In this document: one piece after another, positions 24,301-36,735 of the stretch
Layout: each line of letters starts with the position of its first letter
How positions within the stretch are numbered: the stretch's first letter is position 1
From: Phanerodontia chrysosporium
Taxonomy: Eukaryota; Basidiomycota; Agaricomycetes; Polyporales; Phanerochaetaceae
DNA: 64,000 bases
Reading direction: 5' to 3'
Assembly (NCBI GenBank): GCA_001910725.1
Contig: MJGA01000007.1
Coordinates: 806,001-870,000, forward strand
Notes under the pieces: model-generated
What the model saw: only the letters and a program-made list of their open reading frames with translations
Database searches by the model: none
Told to the model about the DNA's origin: nothing
Program-made: the position numbers and the translations under genes

Positions 24301-27300
24301 AAGGTGGTCAGCGCTTGTATCGGCGCATTAGCAACGATACCTATGCTGCACAGCGGCCAACCTACTCGGGAGACGAAGCTTTTTAAGCTTTTCGACGGAT
24401 GCTCCTCACCTAGTTTCATTCTTTTCGCGACGATCTATGCCGGACACCTTCGAGATGGCTCTCTGGACCTGAACATCACCAACCTCCTGCAGCTGCTCGA
24501 GTACGTGGCGGATGTGGCGGGCTACTACGTATGCAAGCAAGACGACGCGTTCCGGATCATGGCGGTGTCGCTAATCGGGGCCACACTACGCATCTGGATG
24601 GACGGAGTTGTTGACGACGACGCGCGCCGCCAAGTTCGTCATCTCTTCCAATGGGTGTATACAATGGGAAGAAATCACGGCAACATTTCCTGGCGCGTGG
24701 CGGATACCATTGTTCAGTTCCTCGACGATTACATGCGTGAGGATCCGTCGGAGGCCTTGTGGCCTCTCGCCGATGAAGAACAATCCGAGGCACCACACAG
24801 TTGGCTCCACTCATTCGCTGGACATGCCGATATTCGCGTCCGCTTTCGTGCAGTACTTGCCAGTACACGCTCCTTCCCCATAATTCAGCATCTCCGAATG
24901 AAGCCTATGGACTGGTATCTGTCTATTCGAGGTGAACTCAGCACCGACTCAGACGCGTAGGCGTTCTTTTCTCCCCCGTAGACAGCAGAAACTGACGTTT
25001 CCACGCTCGCAGATATGAGCAAATGCTCACTAGGCTAGTTTGTCTGGGAAACGTCATGGTCGTCTCCTCCGCCGTTCGGAGAGGAAGCTATTGGAATCTG
25101 CTCGAGATTTGCTTATACTCCCTGGTGCATGTCGCACACGTAGAGACCATACTCATCGCAGTCTCACAACGACTGGGCCTTTCCGTTGCATCTTTCTTTG
25201 AAACCTACGCGGGCCAGATAGGAATTGCTTTGCGAATCAACGACCACGACTTTCTCAAGATTCCTCCTCATCTTCTTGGCTACACAGACCGCATGGAATA
25301 CGCCAAGGCTGTCTTCCCTCTGTTCACCCCCCACAATCTTGCAGCAAGCGGACAAGATCCGGACCAGGAAGAACGGGGTCGTGCTTTCTTCAAGACGCAT
25401 TGTGAGGTCCTCAAAAAGAGCACCGAAGAAGGGCTTGAGGAATGTCTCGCGAACGTCGTCGGAAATTATATCGCACATTTCGTCTCCGCCAATGATGGTG
25501 TGCTAGACGACGGATCGACAGACTTGTTGTCATCTCTCCAAAAGCTCTTCACGTACTTCGGCAGCCCTGTTCCTGACCGACAACGTCTCCGCCCTTGTGC
25601 TGATGTCATTGTCACCGTGATCCTCCGGACACTAGGGGAGGCAGACTGCTCTCCTTCTGGATCTGTGATTAAGGCTATGAAAGAATCATCGGAGGCATCC
25701 CCAGAGACGTTTTCCTCGCTCACTCAATTCCGTGACGACTCATTCTACGATGAAGAAGCGATCATCCCTGCTTGGCCGGCGCGTCTTGTGTTCACAGCGA
25801 TCAAGTGGTTTAACGACCATCTCGTACCTCACTACACGGACGAAGCCCTTACCCTTCATGTGCTCCATCACCTATTCGCGATTACGGAACGGCACCCCAT
25901 CGTCTACGAGCAACTACGGCTTCTCAATGCCGTCTCTGTGTGGGTAGCTTGGAGGCAAGACCACTTCCGCTCTCCGACACTCCTGGAAGCGTTGTTCTAT
26001 GGTGCGCTAAACATACTCGTCCAGGCCGACCTTGCTCGCGGGGCACAATCCATACTTTCCTGGATATTCGATCGCTTGGACCAGTATAGGTCGTCGGAAC
26101 TTAATTTGAGGCTGGCTGAGGGTCTCCTTCGGGTCGGGTGCATCGCGCACGCGTATGCAGTTGACGACGCCTCTGATATTTCCCTTATGGGCGAAGAGAT
26201 CCTTCAATGGATAGAACAGAGGATACAGGGCATATACGGGATTCAAGGGCGGGAACGAGCAGTCCTGGAGGCACTCGCCGCTTGGCCTCGTGATCTGAAC
26301 GACTCGCTGAAGCAACTTTGTGGTCCATAAGCGCGGAAGATCTTTCTCAATATCTACGTGACGACGACATCTCAACAAACAAGTTCCGTCTTGTTCGGCG
26401 ACTGCATGAACTAACGGCTGAGGGTCCAAACGACACCCACCAGTTTGCTCGTTCCGACTTCTGGAAGTTGAAGTCGTGCATCCCTCCACGCAACTCTCTT
26501 GCCCTCAATGACGTACACGCGTTCACAGAAATTCTGCTCTCCAATCACGGCCACATCGACGGTCTGGAATACGAGGCCCCTGGCGCTCCATTGGCGAGGT
26601 TGCAGCATATCAAGTCTGTCTCAAGGGAGACCAGCTACCACGAAGCCCAACTCGGCGTAAGAAGAGCCATATTTGTATCGCTGTTGAACATACTCCGGGA
26701 TCCTTCTACGCCTCGCGCGTACATCGCATTCCAGACCGTACGGTCTCTAGCTGCTATGACGGCGACGGACGCGCTTGGTTCGTCCTCATGGCCCTCGGGA
26801 CACAAGGGAGAGCTATCATACCTGCAAGCATTTTCGGGATCGTTTCCGCCGCCCTCTTCAACCTCTCTCAACGATAGTCTAGCCGCTGAGCATGCTCAAG
26901 TGTTTGCAAGAGACTTCCCGGAGTGGGTCAAGTTTGTCGCAAGTACTATTTGTAATTTCCTCGCAATGGGGGAATCGTTCTTCGCCCCGTTGTCCGCAGC
27001 ACTCCTCCGTGACACTGTTCTCGCCGAAGAAATCCTCCCGATCTTAGTACACGCCGCACTTCGTCGTGAATGGGAGCAACGCAAGACACAGGCAGAAGCT
27101 GCACCAACCCGACTCACCCTTTCCAAGTACTTCACGAGCGTTCTAGACTCATCCTCGACATCTGTGTCTTGCCGACGCGTCATCGTGGACATCGTTCTCC
27201 ACCTTCGCCAGATGAAGCCACTAGATGAGAAGGATCCACTCAGCCGTGAACGATGGCTGGACATAGACTACTTGCTGTTGAGCCAGAGCGCCATTGCATA

Positions 27301-30300
27301 CGGGGCTTATACGACTGCACTGATGTTCACCGAACTCGCCCCAGACTGCTCTGCAAGCTTCTCCAGCCAGTCCAGTGCAGTCGAACAAGTGCTTTACGAG
27401 ATTTATAGCCACATAGACGAACCGGACGGTTTCTACGGTATAACTTCGCAGGATCCGCACACGGCATTGCTCAAACGATTTCACCACGAGAGCCAATGGC
27501 AGAAAGCCTTCCAGTTCCACGGCGCATCGATGGACGATCACTTTTCGGAGGGGGACGATATTCAAGGTGTACTACACGCCTTGCATTCATTTGGCTTCAA
27601 TCAACTAGCCTTGACGACCTTACGAGCTGTCCCAGACGCAAGCAGCAGTCTCACATCCGGGTCGATGGCTTACGACTTGGGCTGGCGTACGGGAACCTGG
27701 GATCTGCCAGAACATCCAGGGCATCAACGGGCCGCCTTATACAATGCCTTGAGGGCAGTACACCGAGAACGCGACGAAGCGATAGTCGAGGGGATCCTTG
27801 AGCGCAATCTGACAGATGAAATGTCTCGCCTACGAAGTCTTGCGGACGAAAATATCACGGAGATACGAGAAGTGGGCCAGAACCTCCTGTGCTTGAACGA
27901 GGTACGACGCTGGATAACTGGGGATTCTAGTAGGCGACAGCAAAGCAGGAGCGCCGACCTGATCAGCAGCATCGGGTTGATCGACGCGAACGAGGATATC
28001 GAGTATGTGTGCTGCAACTATCTACCTCCCAGATGCTCATCTACTTCCAGGTACTCCATCCTTGAAGCATTGACAGCGACACGTGTCTCTCTGCTGCATT
28101 CCGCCAGGTACAAGGAAGAGCGCGATCAAATTGGAGACATAAGAAGCCCGATCGTCCAGAACCTCGTAGATGTCGAGACGGATTGTCTCTTACGGCTCTC
28201 ACAGGCATCTCGCAAGGTCGGCAATATCCAGATCGCGCTCAACTCTGTTGTCCGAGCGCAAAAGCTATGCCTCTCACCTCGATTCGACGTTTCGGAGGAG
28301 TATGCGCACGTCCTTTGGCTGTCAAACGAGCCTAGGTCTGCTGTGCAATACTTACACGCCCTGTTGAACACTCCAGAGTCCAGGGCTATCATCACCGGTG
28401 CCGTGAACGCGGTCAAGCAAGCATTGGTGTACGCCACCCTGGTCGGTCTTCCTTACTGTGTATGTACGTTCATATCATGACGATTTCTGTCAGGGCACGT
28501 GGGCATCGGAGGCTCATCTAGAGAAACCGGCTGATATAAAGGTCCGGTACTTCGACAAGGCTGTTGAGCTCATCAAGCAGCAGGCTAAAAGCATGAGCGC
28601 CAAGGACGTCAGTCATCACGTCTCCGTCCTGCACCAGTACGCGATCTTCGCAGAACGGCAATATACCTCCATCGTGAAATCCCCGGACGTTCTACGGTGG
28701 CGCGTTTACGTGGGACGCAAAGAGGAGGAGGTTAGACAGCTAGGAGACCGGATCCGGCACGCGGACGGAGGTAGCCTCAGAGAGCTTAGCAAGATGCAGA
28801 CGAGGGCGAAAAAATTGCTCGCAGAAGATCGTAGTCGCCTACAAGAGTATGACACGCAACGCGACACCTTCCTGCGACAGGCTCTAGATATGTACTCTCG
28901 TACGCTGCAAAAAGCTGACGACTTCGACGACGACTCTATCATTCGCTTCTGTTCCCTCTGGTTCGCCAACTTTGATTGCACGGAGGGCGATTTCCAGCCT
29001 TTCATTGCCAAGATCCTGGACAGGATACCGTCGCGGAAGTTCGTCTTCCTGACTCACCAGCTGACTGCACGCCTTTCGAAGTCGGACAAGCAACCGAGCT
29101 CGCGCCATCCGACGCAGCAGAGCAACTTGCGCAGCGTGGTCCTGCGTATGTGTCGAGAGCATCCGTTCCACACCTTGTACTCCGTATTCTGTCTTCAAAG
29201 CGACAACAACGCGAGCCGGAGACAATCGACCCGACTCGAACCAACATCCTCTCAAACCGAGCGAGTCGCTGCTGCTGTCGACATCTTCCAGACCCTCCGT
29301 TCCGACCGCTCCACGCAAACCAGAGTCAACAATGTAGAGTTGGTCTGCAGAGCCTCCTTGCAGTGGGCCCAATATCCGATCAAGGCAGAGTACGACGCGG
29401 CGAGCAAGGCTGGCAGACCGAAACCTACTCAGGTGCCAGCCCGGTTGCAAATCCTCGCGATCAAGGATATCAAAGTCCCTGTCATTACCGCTGCCTTACC
29501 TATCGACGCTACCTGCCGATACGACGACTGCGTGTGGATCTCCCGGTACGAAGATAGATTTGCAACTGCCGGCGGAGTGAACGTCCCAAAGATCACCAAC
29601 TGCATCGGAAGTGATGGCTGTGCATATAAGCAGCTGGCGAGTCAACCATGCTCATTTATTTTCTCCCGATGCAATCAGGCTAATGTTCACTCATAGTACA
29701 AAGGAGAAGGCAGCGATGACCTCCGCCAAGATGCTGTCATGGAACAGGTCTTCGATCTCGTGAACATCCTGCTGCAGCGCGACCGCCATACTATGCAACG
29801 CAAACTCAGGATCAGAGGGTACAAGGTCATACCTCTCTCCTCGCTCTCCGGCGTCCTGGAATTCGTGCAGAACACCTCGCCCCTAAGAAGCTGGCTGGAA
29901 CCCGCTCACAAGAGGTATGTTGTCGGCGACGCGGAAAGCGCGAGTCATCCGCTCACTTTTGCCCTCGTAGGTATAGGCCACAGGACATCTCATCGGCCCA
30001 ATTCATCAACGCCTTAGTTAATATCCAAAAGAACGGGAACACCGGTGACACGAATTTGCACGAGCGGGTCGCAGAGAAATTCACGCAGCTTCGAACGAAG
30101 TTCAAGCCCGTGATGCGGCACTTCTTCACAGAGCATCACAAGGTGCCGATTGTGTGGTTCCGGACACGTCTCAACTACGCGCGTAGCGTCGCCACGACAT
30201 CGATCGTGGGCTGGGTTCTCGGCCTGGGCGACAGACATACGTCGAATATTCTCCAGGACGAGACGACCGGAGAGGTCGTCCACATCGACCTCGGGATTGC

Positions 30301-30929
30301 CTTCGAGCAGGTCAGTGTCTTCGCTCGGTACATGCGTGAACAAGCTCAACCGGTTTAATGCTCAGGGGAAACTGTTGCCCGTGCCGGAGCGCGTGCCATT
30401 CCGCCTGACTGCGGACGTCATAGACGGACTAGGGACATCGGGCGTAGATGGTGTCTTCCGTCGGTGCTCAGAAGAGACGCTTCGTGTGCTTCGAGAAGAG
30501 CACGAGGTTATCCTCACAGTGCTGGAGGTATTCAAATACGATCCCCTGCATTCATGGTACGTGCGCCATGGCCGTAAATCGGAGGAGGAGCTCACACGGA
30601 GTACAGGACGGCGAGTGAAGTAAAACTCAAGCAAGCTCAATCGCGCACAGAAGCCGCCTCAGAACTCACCGAGGCTGCGTTCAAGTTCGCAACCGGCCTG
30701 GACATGTCCGCTGGCACCGCAGACGAAGCAGCAGACCGTGCACTTGGCTCGGTGCAGCGAAAACTCGATAAGACGAACAGCGTAGAGTTCACTGTCAACG
30801 ACCTCATCCAACAAGCTACCGATCCGTTCAACTTGGCAAACATGTATTGTGGTAAGTGCGACATCTCATCATGCGGTCCCCTTGTGCCTAGCTCACTCAC
30901 GATGCACAGGATGGAGTCCTCATTTGTAG
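21369..30929 (+). CDS. TEL1: checkpoint kinase TEL1/ATM
   Basis: PI3K-like Ser/Thr kinase that senses double-strand breaks with the Mre11 complex and maintains telomeres in the nucleus. About 2,990 residues. The N-terminus carries a TAN-like motif ([20 protein letters not shown]) typical of Tel1/ATM, then a long HEAT solenoid and a FAT domain ([12 protein letters not shown]). The kinase domain includes [33 protein letters not shown], the catalytic loop LGDRHTSN and [26 protein letters not shown] is ATM-type rather than ATR-type. The FATC end reads [20 protein letters not shown]. Two one-base breaks interrupt it, at 24876-24879 (CCCC, also fixing an intron phase) and near 26317-26326. One intron is GC-AG (29637-29696) and one is only 34 nt (28460-28493). 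It is divergent from epsilon-COP. Confidence 0.95.
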
Positions 30930-31220
30930 AGTCGCTGTCCTCGCTATCTATATCGGCATCTGCTTCATATACCGTCATGCGTTCGTAGTACCCATCGGTT
31001 ACCGCCATCTGTCTCAACGCATCTCAACCATATGTATAACACCACTGTCTCGAAGAATAATCATGCGTGCTTTTGAATGTCATTGCGACGATCGTGTATG
31101 GTGAATAAATTACAATCCAGTGAAGAAATGTTAGTCAAGTCCATGAGGCGATGCACCACTACAAGCTAGAGAAGTACCGATACTCTGACGAAGTCCATAG
31201 ACAGGAAAACGAAAAGAGAC
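30930..31220. other. convergent 3' region
   Basis: About 290 bases separate the stops of TEL1 and the first aspartic protease, which face each other. An AATAAA-like ATGGTGAATAAATTAC lies near 31100. No gene is visible. Confidence 0.5.
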
Positions 31221-33207
31221 TCAGTCGTGGTACGAACTGCGTTCGCCATAAATCTCCGCATCCTTTACGCGTACCGGAGCATAAGTCGAGCTCACAGTCC
31301 GTGTCCGCCCGCCGCCGCTGACGACACCGCGAAGACAGGCCGCGAGGGCGATCGCGCAAAGGAGGACACCAACAAGGATGTTTCCCGCGAGGAGTCCAAT
31401 GACGATCGGGCCGTAATGATCCACGAGGTCATACAGCTTGCTGCCAGCGTCGTCGCCCGCCGCGGCAGCGGCGACGGCGGTGGGCTTGGCGACCATCGTG
31501 GTCGACGACGGGAGCGCGCCCGCGCCCGCGACGCTGTCGCCGCTGCCGGTGCCGCCGTTCACGATGTCGATGAGCGTCGCGGGGTCGATCGCGGGCGGGA
31601 GCGCGGCCAGCGCCTGCGCGCGCGCCGCGGCGAAGTCGGGCCACGCGGCGTCGAGGTCTGTCGTTGCGACGAGCTGCACGAACGCCTGCGCGCCGGAGGA
31701 GTCGGTGTCGCCGTAGTCGAAGCTGCGCAGGCGCGTCAGCGGGCGGCGAGCAGTGTCGGAGGGGAGAGGGGACACTCACGAGGCGTAAACGTTCCGCAGG
31801 AAGGCGTCGCCGAGGATCGCGTCAAAGCCCGAGAAGGACTCCGGGTCGAGCGTGAGGTACTGGAAGGTGTTCATGCAGAAGGTAACGTTCTGCGGCTGGC
31901 CGTTCACCTCGATCTCCGTCTGCTGCATTACGGTCAGGTCGAGCGGGTGCACCGGGAAGGGCTGCCCGCTGGCGTGCGCACGTCAGGTCAGCACTCGAGA
32001 GAGCAGAGAGAGGGCACAGGACGCCGGGACTCACCCGAATGTAAACGTGACGTTGGTCGCGTTCGTGCACGGCACAATCCACTGCGGAAAGTCGTCGCTG
32101 AACTTGACCGCGCCGGGGATGCTCGCATAGATCGCGTCGACGGCGGGCGGCGGGAGTGGCGGGTACGAGAAGCCGGTGTCGAGGAGCACCGCGAGCTTGC
32201 CCGCGGGCACACCATCCACCGACGACGCGTTAAACCGCACCGGCGCGCCGTTCACAGCCATGCCGTCGAGGGGCACGCTCCAGCGGCCGACCGCCTGGCG
32301 CGGGAGGCGCGGCGCGGCGGCGACCGCATCGGCGTACGTGGGCGCGTGCTCGCCGATGAGGAACGTGCCCGTCGACGAGGTGTCGAGGTCGCTTGAGCGG
32401 TCGAGCAGCACGTCGAATGCGTTTGGCGTCGTGGGGTTCTGCGCGAAGACGTTGCTGATGGGCGTGCGCCCGAGCGTCGTGCCGCCGCCGAACGCGTCCT
32501 CCAGCGCGGCGTTGATCGGCGAGAGGTTCGTGTCGTCGAACGCGAGCCCGAGGATACCGACCGCGCCGAAGTCGAAGAAGCCGAAGTCCTGGGCGGACGA
32601 TGCGGAGATGAAAGCTGTGCGGATGCGTGTGTGGTCAGCGTGGCGTGTGCGGCGCGCGGACGGCGCGCGGCGCACCTTGATTGGGAATGGTGTAGCTTCC
32701 AAGCTTGAGCTCGCCGAAGACGATCTCGCCCTGTGCCACGCCCTGGCCGTACGCCTCCGTCGTTGTCACCCCGGACTGGTTCGTCAGCTGGAGGCTGTCG
32801 TTCGGGGCGTAGATCCAGAGGTCGGCGGAGCCTGTGTCGAGCTGTACGACGTACGCTGCGCAGTATGCGGTCGGCATGGTGGTACACGAGTCTGTAGGCA
32901 TAGGCACTCACTTCCTCCGGCAAGATCGATCTCGATGAGATACTGCGTCGACGAGCGTGAGTGGCGTTGGACGGCAAGTGTGAAGTGTGTGGCTCACCAG
33001 AGCATCCTGGACGTCGGATACCGTCTCTGCCGTGGACGAGCTGCCGCCGGCTGACAAGGCGGGGTGCAGCTTCAGGGTGCCCAGGCCTGTGCTGGAGGAC
33101 TTCATGGTGAAGCCGGCCGCTGCACGACGGGCATTGGAGGTGGCAGGGGCCGCATGCGCCGCGACGGCGCAAAGAGCGAGGGTGGCAAGCGACGTCGAGA
33201 GGACCAT
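31221..33207 (-). CDS. membrane-anchored pepsin-like aspartic protease 1
   Basis: A1-family aspartic endopeptidase, probably secreted and tethered to the cell surface. About 530 residues in six exons. The start at 33207 gives a signal peptide (MVLSTSLATLALCAVAAHAA). A short propeptide is followed by the first catalytic motif QLDTGSADLW and the second LLDTGFSYPPLPP, both with intact DTG. A pepsin-like C-lobe contains FDAILGDAFLRNVY followed by SFDYGD. A Ser/Thr/Ala-rich stalk and one membrane span (GPIVIGLLAGNILVGVLLCA) end in a 30-residue basic/polar tail. All exon joins hold frame. It has a paralogue at 57-59 kb with the same layout. The propeptide boundary is not resolved. Confidence 0.92.
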
Positions 33208-35600
33208 CGCTGTCGTGAGGACGAGGAGGAGACGGAAGAAGGAAAGGGAGCAACGGCGGAGAGACAAGGTGCAGACCTCGCGACGGCGCCGCGTGCATTC
33301 ATATAGTTGAAAAGAGGCACAGCACGTTCCTGGGATGGTCGACAATACGCACCGTACTGCTCGACAGGCCTGTGCATGTGTGATACTGGGTCGACGGAGC
33401 AGAGCAACCGCCTATCAGCGACAGCCTCTGGACACGCTAATTGTGCGCGCCCCGGCCATGGTCCAGAGCCTAGTTCGTGGAGTGTCTGTCCGCACGACAA
33501 TCGTCGTGCAGTTGCCTTAAGACTTGCAATGATCGCTGGCTAGTCCATATCGTGAAGCTTCTAGCTGTTTCGCGAGGGTACATAGAGAAGTATGCTGAAG
33601 GGAATGCGCTGGCAGGTCGATCGTCCAGATCCAACCCAGATGCATCTGGTGGACAAGGCGGTGAGCGCTGCTCGCGATTGACAGGCGATTACAGGGGTGA
33701 ACGCTACCATCAAAAATAAAGTACTTGCTTGGCGGGGTCAACCTCTGCAGGAATTCTGACAACGCCATGGCTGCCGTTGGGGCGCGCGCCCTATAGCCTT
33801 GAGGCGACGGCATATGCCTCGAGATTCCTTGATTCACTGCATTGACGACAGCGGGGATCGAAGTCACAGACAGTGCAGCCTGAGTATGGAGGAGGCAATA
33901 CAGTGGCTTGCTTGTACGGTTAGCTTCAGGCACAAGGCAACAACGAGGCACGCACCCTGACTGAACTCAGACGGCGATATTTAACCGCGAGATACGACTG
34001 CGAGCATAACAGTGAATGTTTCGCACTTGGCAGACGCGAGAAACTGGAGAATGTCTGCGAGTTTAGATTGTACACTTGCCCGAGCACACTGAGGAATGAC
34101 GTGCAACCTTGTGAGAACGCGTAGACGCCGCACTTGCACGGCCTCACCCAAAACTGACTACACCACGTTGGTGCGTTGGACAGTTCTTTGAGCGTAACAG
34201 GATCATGGCAAGCGTGTATCGTCCTCACTATAAGAGCTGAGTGTTCGAAGAACGATAATGTCGATCTCTCTCGCGAGATGCGTATCCAACAGACAATTGC
34301 AAGAAACCGCCTCGCAACCCCGAGCGTTCACGAAGGCCACTCGACACCGAAATACAAGAAGGAGGACTTCGACGTACCTGAAACAAGTACTCAAGGACAT
34401 AGCTCGCTCAAGGTTCACTTCGACACAACCTAGATCCTAGCTGACATCCTCGATCGGAGACACGCGCAAGCAAAGGTAAGAGGAGACAACATATATTTCT
34501 TCGTACAGAGGACGACAGTGATGACAGAATGTGCGGCACGACACAACCGTGACAGGTTCCCTTGTCTGGAGCCTGCACTTCTCAAGGTGCCCAACTGTGC
34601 GTTGATTAGACGACAGAAGTGGATTGCTCTTGGCGCTTCACCAGAACCGAATGCAGGGTGGATGCGTAAAAGCACTGCTCGGGCAGAAAGACGCCATTGG
34701 ACGGAGAAGAGAAACTAGGAGATCCGGCACGCTGCAGGACACGACAAGAGACGGCGGACGCGTGGATTGCAGGGTCTTGCAGAGTGTCGGAGTCGAAGGT
34801 GGAAGATGCTCGTCGACCTCTGCAGAAATTTTCCCCCCTTTATACGCCGCCGGTAGCAGCGCCTATCATGTGATCTCCCACGCCACCATGCTCAGACGCG
34901 CTTGCGGTTCCCCGGGCTCTTGCCTGGTGACCCTCTGCACTCCTCCGCACCGCCAAGCGATGCCCAGACGACCGACCTCGCGTTTGCACACGAGCGGGCT
35001 CGACGTGGCCAGAATCTCCCGCGGTGTCGACGACGCACGTTGGCTGCAACGTTTTCCCTCCAGTGACGCCCTCTGCCAGCCCGGATGACGCGCGCGCGCT
35101 GCGGACGAGTCCTGCGACGCCAAAATCTTCCTGCTGGACTGCCCCGTCACGCTGCATGAGCCCCGGGAGGTCCGTGGCGTGCCTGGCTATGTCCGCCCTC
35201 CCGGGCAGCACCGACGCCTCGTTTCCAAGAATACCTGTGCTGGCAGGCCCGGGTGATACCGATCGGCATCGAGGCTCCTAATTGCCGGCGCGCCCACGCC
35301 CGGGCGGGGCATGCGGGGGCTGCAACCCAGGGAGAGAGACGTGGCGGACGGCGGCGCGGCGCGGCCGTGCGACGGTGCGTGTTGCCAGCGCAGCGCAGGG
35401 ATCGGCAGCGGCGAGGCCAGGCGGTGTGCAGATCGCGGGGAGCCACAGGCGGGGTGAGATAGAGTTGGGGGCTCCCGGCTCCAAAGAGGGGAGGAGAACG
35501 CCTCTGCGCTGTGCTCCGCGGGCCTCGATCGGCCATGCGGCCGTTTCGCCAGCCTTCGAGGCCCGACGTCATCTCACGGGGCCTGCGCCAAAACAGGTCG
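33208..35600. other. gene-poor stretch
   Basis: About 2.4 kb with no supported gene. A minus-strand frame at 33517-33951 (about 140 codons) reads smoothly in part but has no recognisable motif or splice partner. The interval from about 34900 to 35600 is more C/G-rich. No terminal repeats, tRNA or obvious transposon remnants were seen. Confidence 0.4.
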
Positions 35601-35615
35601 GACGCCGCGCGGTGT

Positions 35616-35622
35616 TATATAG
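35616..35622 (+). promoter_or_regulatory. TATA box upstream of the 78-codon ORF
   Basis: TATATAG lies about 100 bases before the ATG at 35720, followed by a C/T-rich leader. The arrangement resembles the xylulokinase promoter and supports transcription of the small ORF. Confidence 0.5.
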
Positions 35623-35719
35623 CCCTCTCGCCGTTCACCTCAGGCTCCCCACAAAACCTCCCCTGCGATAGTCTGCCATACACGACGCGCCTATCGTCTC
35701 CGCCCTCGCACGCCATACC

Positions 35720-35956
35720 ATGACCCCCACCCACCCCGCGCCCTGCCCCGCCCCCGCACCCATCGAGACCGGCCTCGTCGCGTTCCCGAGCGACGGCGCC
35801 GAACCCACCGCGCCCAGCCCCGAGTACTGGGACGGCCGCGCGCCGCGCCCGCAGCGCACCGTGCGCCGCAAAAAGAGCTCGTTCGACCTCCGTCACGTCT
35901 TCAAGACCGGCGGCATCGTCCCCGCCGCGCCCGCGAGCCATGTCGCGCTGCTCTAG
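35720..35956 (+). CDS. small proline-rich hypothetical protein
   Basis: A single-exon ORF of 78 codons. The N-terminal half is Pro/Ala-rich (PAPCPAPAPIETGLVAFPSD), and the C-terminal half has a basic patch RRKKSS followed by FDLRHVFKTGGI. There is no signal peptide, membrane span or CAAX end, so it is not a typical basidiomycete pheromone precursor. Support comes from a TATA box about 100 bases upstream, a pyrimidine-rich leader and strong C/G third-position bias. It could be the first exon of a longer gene. Function is unknown. Confidence 0.5.
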   Translation: MTPTHPAPCPAPAPIETGLVAFPSDGAEPTAPSPEYWDGRAPRPQRTVRRKKSSFDLRHVFKTGGIVPAAPASHVALL

Positions 35957-36735
35957 CAGCGCACCCCAGCGCGCGCCGCCCCCTGTGACGAACCCACCCA
36001 TGTGAGTGTGCCACCCCCACCCCGCCCACACGTGTGCGTGCCCCGCTGACAGCGTTGCACAGGACCTCTCACGACCGTTTCTGACACGTCACGACACCAC
36101 CCACACGACATTTTCTCGCCACGGACTGCACGCATCTGCTCCATCCACAACTGTCTGCACATTGTACACTACGGGTTGCTTAGAGGTGATTGCGCGCCGG
36201 AGCGGCGCCGCTGCGGCACGGACAGCAGTAGCTGAATAGAGGTCTAATTTTTCGCGTCTGTAAACACTGTATCCCTAGCCCAACATGACTCATCTGCCAT
36301 GACCCAGACGCGCCTCCACCGGTGTGGATAGAACGCTGCACGCACTCCACCGCGCGTGCCACGCGCCCCGCACTCCATCACGCGCCAGAACTGGCGCAGT
36401 GCTGCCCCACAGCGGGGCAAAAGCGTCATGCATGATTTCGAACAGCCCATCGAGGGCATGCAGCGCTAGCTCTGCGTCGCGGCGAGCACGCTACGCACCC
36501 GCAAATCCGGTGGAAGAACAGTAAACTCCACCATATACGCAGCTGCTTTCAGGAAGTTCTTGAACAATGTCCATTAGAATATACCCCGGAAGCCAACTGT
36601 CTTCCATGGTTTTCCAGAATGAAGGGTTTCCCATTCTTGGTAGTATGCGCATCACACTTTCGCCAGCCAAACGAGTGCCCAGAGTGACAGCATTTGCCAC
36701 GCAAAGTCCCTGGTTTTGCATGGGTTCCCACGTAA
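35957..36735. other. 3' region between the small ORF and RAD9
   Basis: About 780 bases with no coding signal, holding the 3' ends of the small ORF (plus strand) and RAD9 (minus strand). Confidence 0.45.

Noticed and set aside
21369..30929. TEL1 gene as an ATR/MEC1 or TOR homologue
   Set aside because: The TAN-like N-terminus, [15 protein letters not shown] and FATC are ATM-type.
31227..32396. 389-codon open frame on the plus strand opposite aspartic protease 1
   Set aside because: Arg/Val-rich shadow of a coherent protease gene.
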